Source of the DNA: Vibrio tasmaniensis 1F-187
Lineage (GTDB): Bacteria; Pseudomonadota; Gammaproteobacteria; Enterobacterales; Vibrionaceae
DNA: 62,118 nucleotides
NCBI RefSeq assembly: GCF_000272405.2
Contig: NZ_AJZM02000092.1
Span: forward strand, 1-62,118
Direction: 5' to 3'
The notes under the pieces were generated by a model. It did no database searches, had not been told where the DNA came from, and saw nothing but the letters and a program-made list of their open reading frames with translations. Shown here piece after piece: positions 61,411 to 62,118 of this stretch (within the stretch, counting starts at the first letter, position 1; each line of letters starts with the position of its first letter). Position numbers and translations under genes: made by a program.

Positions 61411-62118
61411 ATGAGCGAGAGCATCGTGAACAAGAACATTATACTTTACGGTTACTGGCGCTCGTCCGCAGCCTATCGAGTGCGTATTGGATTGAACCTA
61501 AAGCAACTCAACTATGAGTCGAAATCGGTGCATTTGGTGCGTAATGGCGGCGAGCAACATGATCCACAATATCGCGAACTCAATGCCAGTGAGTTAGTGC
61601 CTGTGCTGGTGGATGGTGACGTTCAACTCAATCAGTCACTGGCTATTCTTCAGTATCTCGATGAGCACTATTCTTGTGAGAGTAGCCCGGAAGTCTCGCT
61701 GATTCCTGAGCAAACACCACTGCGCTATCAAGCACTGGCGATGGCTCAGGATATTGCCATGGAAATTCATCCTCTTAATAACCTGCGCGTGTTGCAATAT
61801 TTGGAGCGAGAATTGTCGTGCGAGCAAGAGGCGAAAATGGATTGGCTTCGTTACTGGATGAGCCAAGGGTTTTCAGCGTTAGAAGAGAAGCTGGCCAAAC
61901 ACCGAAAAACACACGGTGATTCGGTGTATAGCCTCACGGGTTCGCCTTGTATCGTAGACATTTGCTTAGTGCCGCAGGTGTATAACGCGCTGCGCTTTGG
62001 CGTTGATATGTCGCCTTATCCGCTGATCAACTCGATTGTCGAAGCGTGTAATCAGTTACCAGCCTTTATTGATGCGATGCCAGAGAACCAAGCGGAGGCT
62101 TTGTTGCGTAATTCAGTG
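61411..62118 (+). CDS. maiA: Maleylacetoacetate isomerase (GST zeta class), 3' end at an IS junction
   Basis: The frame MSESIVNKNIILYGYWRSSAAYRVRIGLNLK... is a zeta-class glutathione transferase converting maleylacetoacetate to fumarylacetoacetate. SSAAYRVRIGL contains the catalytic serine of the SSxxxRVR motif. LNASELVPVLVDGD and LNQSLAILQYLDE form the glutathione site. It is open to the window end (236 codons). The final seven codons (ALLRNSV and part of the preceding one) come from the IS tip, replacing the native end, which would normally fall within a few residues. The enzyme may still work with a foreign tail. Confidence 0.85.
   Translation, partial: MSESIVNKNIILYGYWRSSAAYRVRIGLNLKQLNYESKSVHLVRNGGEQHDPQYRELNASELVPVLVDGDVQLNQSLAILQYLDEHYSCESSPEVSLIPEQTPLRYQALAMAQDIAMEIHPLNNLRVLQYLERELSCEQEAKMDWLRYWMSQGFSALEEKLAKHRKTHGDSVYSLTGSPCIVDICLVPQVYNALRFGVDMSPYPLINSIVEACNQLPAFIDAMPENQAEALLRNSV
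62097..62118. mobile_element. Outer end (terminal inverted repeat) of a second IS903-like copy
   Basis: The last 22 bases begin GGCTTTGTTG and are the exact reverse complement of bases 1-22. The maiA frame runs into them. No transposase is in the window. Confidence 0.75.

Noticed and set aside
1..62118. A 62-kb composite transposon bounded by two IS copies
   Set aside because: The interior holds the chromosome 2 origin, partition genes and core metabolism. Two IS-bounded contig ends are the simpler explanation.

Overview
The window reads as a stretch of a Vibrio secondary chromosome (chromosome 2) around its replication origin. The decisive evidence is the parA2-parB2 / ori2 / rctB block at about 43.7-49.2 kb: a 659-aa RctB-type initiator, GATC-containing iterons, a perfect DnaA box, and seven copies of the 15-bp palindrome NTTTACANTGTAAAN, the chromosome-2 parS. 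Gene content (PutA/PutP, a LapBCDG-type system, EptA, TmcA, a tyrosine catabolism operon) fits a marine Vibrio. The species is not determinable from what I can see; a Splendidus-clade member is only a guess. No rRNA, tRNA, CRISPR array or prophage was recognised.

Layout. (1) 0-5.7 kb: a D-amino-acid utilisation locus (broken sodium:solute symporter, RidA, N-acyl-D-amino-acid deacylase, DSD1-like PLP enzyme, RpiR regulator) beside a cysteine hydrolase. (2) 6-15.7 kb: envelope and housekeeping genes (small beta-barrel, EptA, ZntB, MscS, a lipase-like hydrolase, CtlX, an ABC exporter, DUF445). (3) 15.7-24 kb: an Lrp regulator, two small genes and the proline catabolism cluster putP / putA-C-terminal-domain gene / putA / AraC regulator. 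The PutA tail domain is a separate gene. (4) 24.4-28.7 kb: two paralogous exported coiled-coil/PEGA proteins, the second fused to an FGE/SUMF1-like domain without an evident active-site cysteine pair, then a frameshifted PAS-LuxR regulator. (5) 28.7-41 kb: PdxH, a DctB-like kinase with an NtrC-type regulator that lacks the sigma-54 contact motif, a c-di-GMP-controlled adhesin export/retention system (lapC-lapG-lapD-lapB), and a FapA-domain protein. (6) 41-52 kb: tmcA, parB2, parA2, ori2, rctB, a gene carrying RctB-like sites, and two oligopeptide-type ABC ATPases behind a near-consensus Fur box. (7) 52-57.8 kb: small genes, a NADAR protein, a solute-binding protein, a hybrid histidine kinase and a HAD phosphatase. 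(8) 58-62.1 kb: the tyrosine degradation operon hpd-hmgA-fah-maiA with a TyrR-type box upstream.

The window begins and ends with the same sequence in inverted orientation (1-22 and 62097-62118). It resembles the terminal inverted repeat of IS903-group (IS5 family) elements, so both ends appear to be IS insertion junctions: one in the symporter gene, the other near the last codons of maiA. Two genes (the symporter and the PAS-LuxR regulator) each lack one base in an A/T run. This could be real decay, slipped-strand switching or a sequencing artefact.

For novelty, the best candidates are the PEGA/coiled-coil pair, the split PutA, the RctB-like site cluster about 23 kb from ori2, the 17-bp direct repeats bracketing ori2, and the parS2 copy that also encodes the last residues of TmcA.
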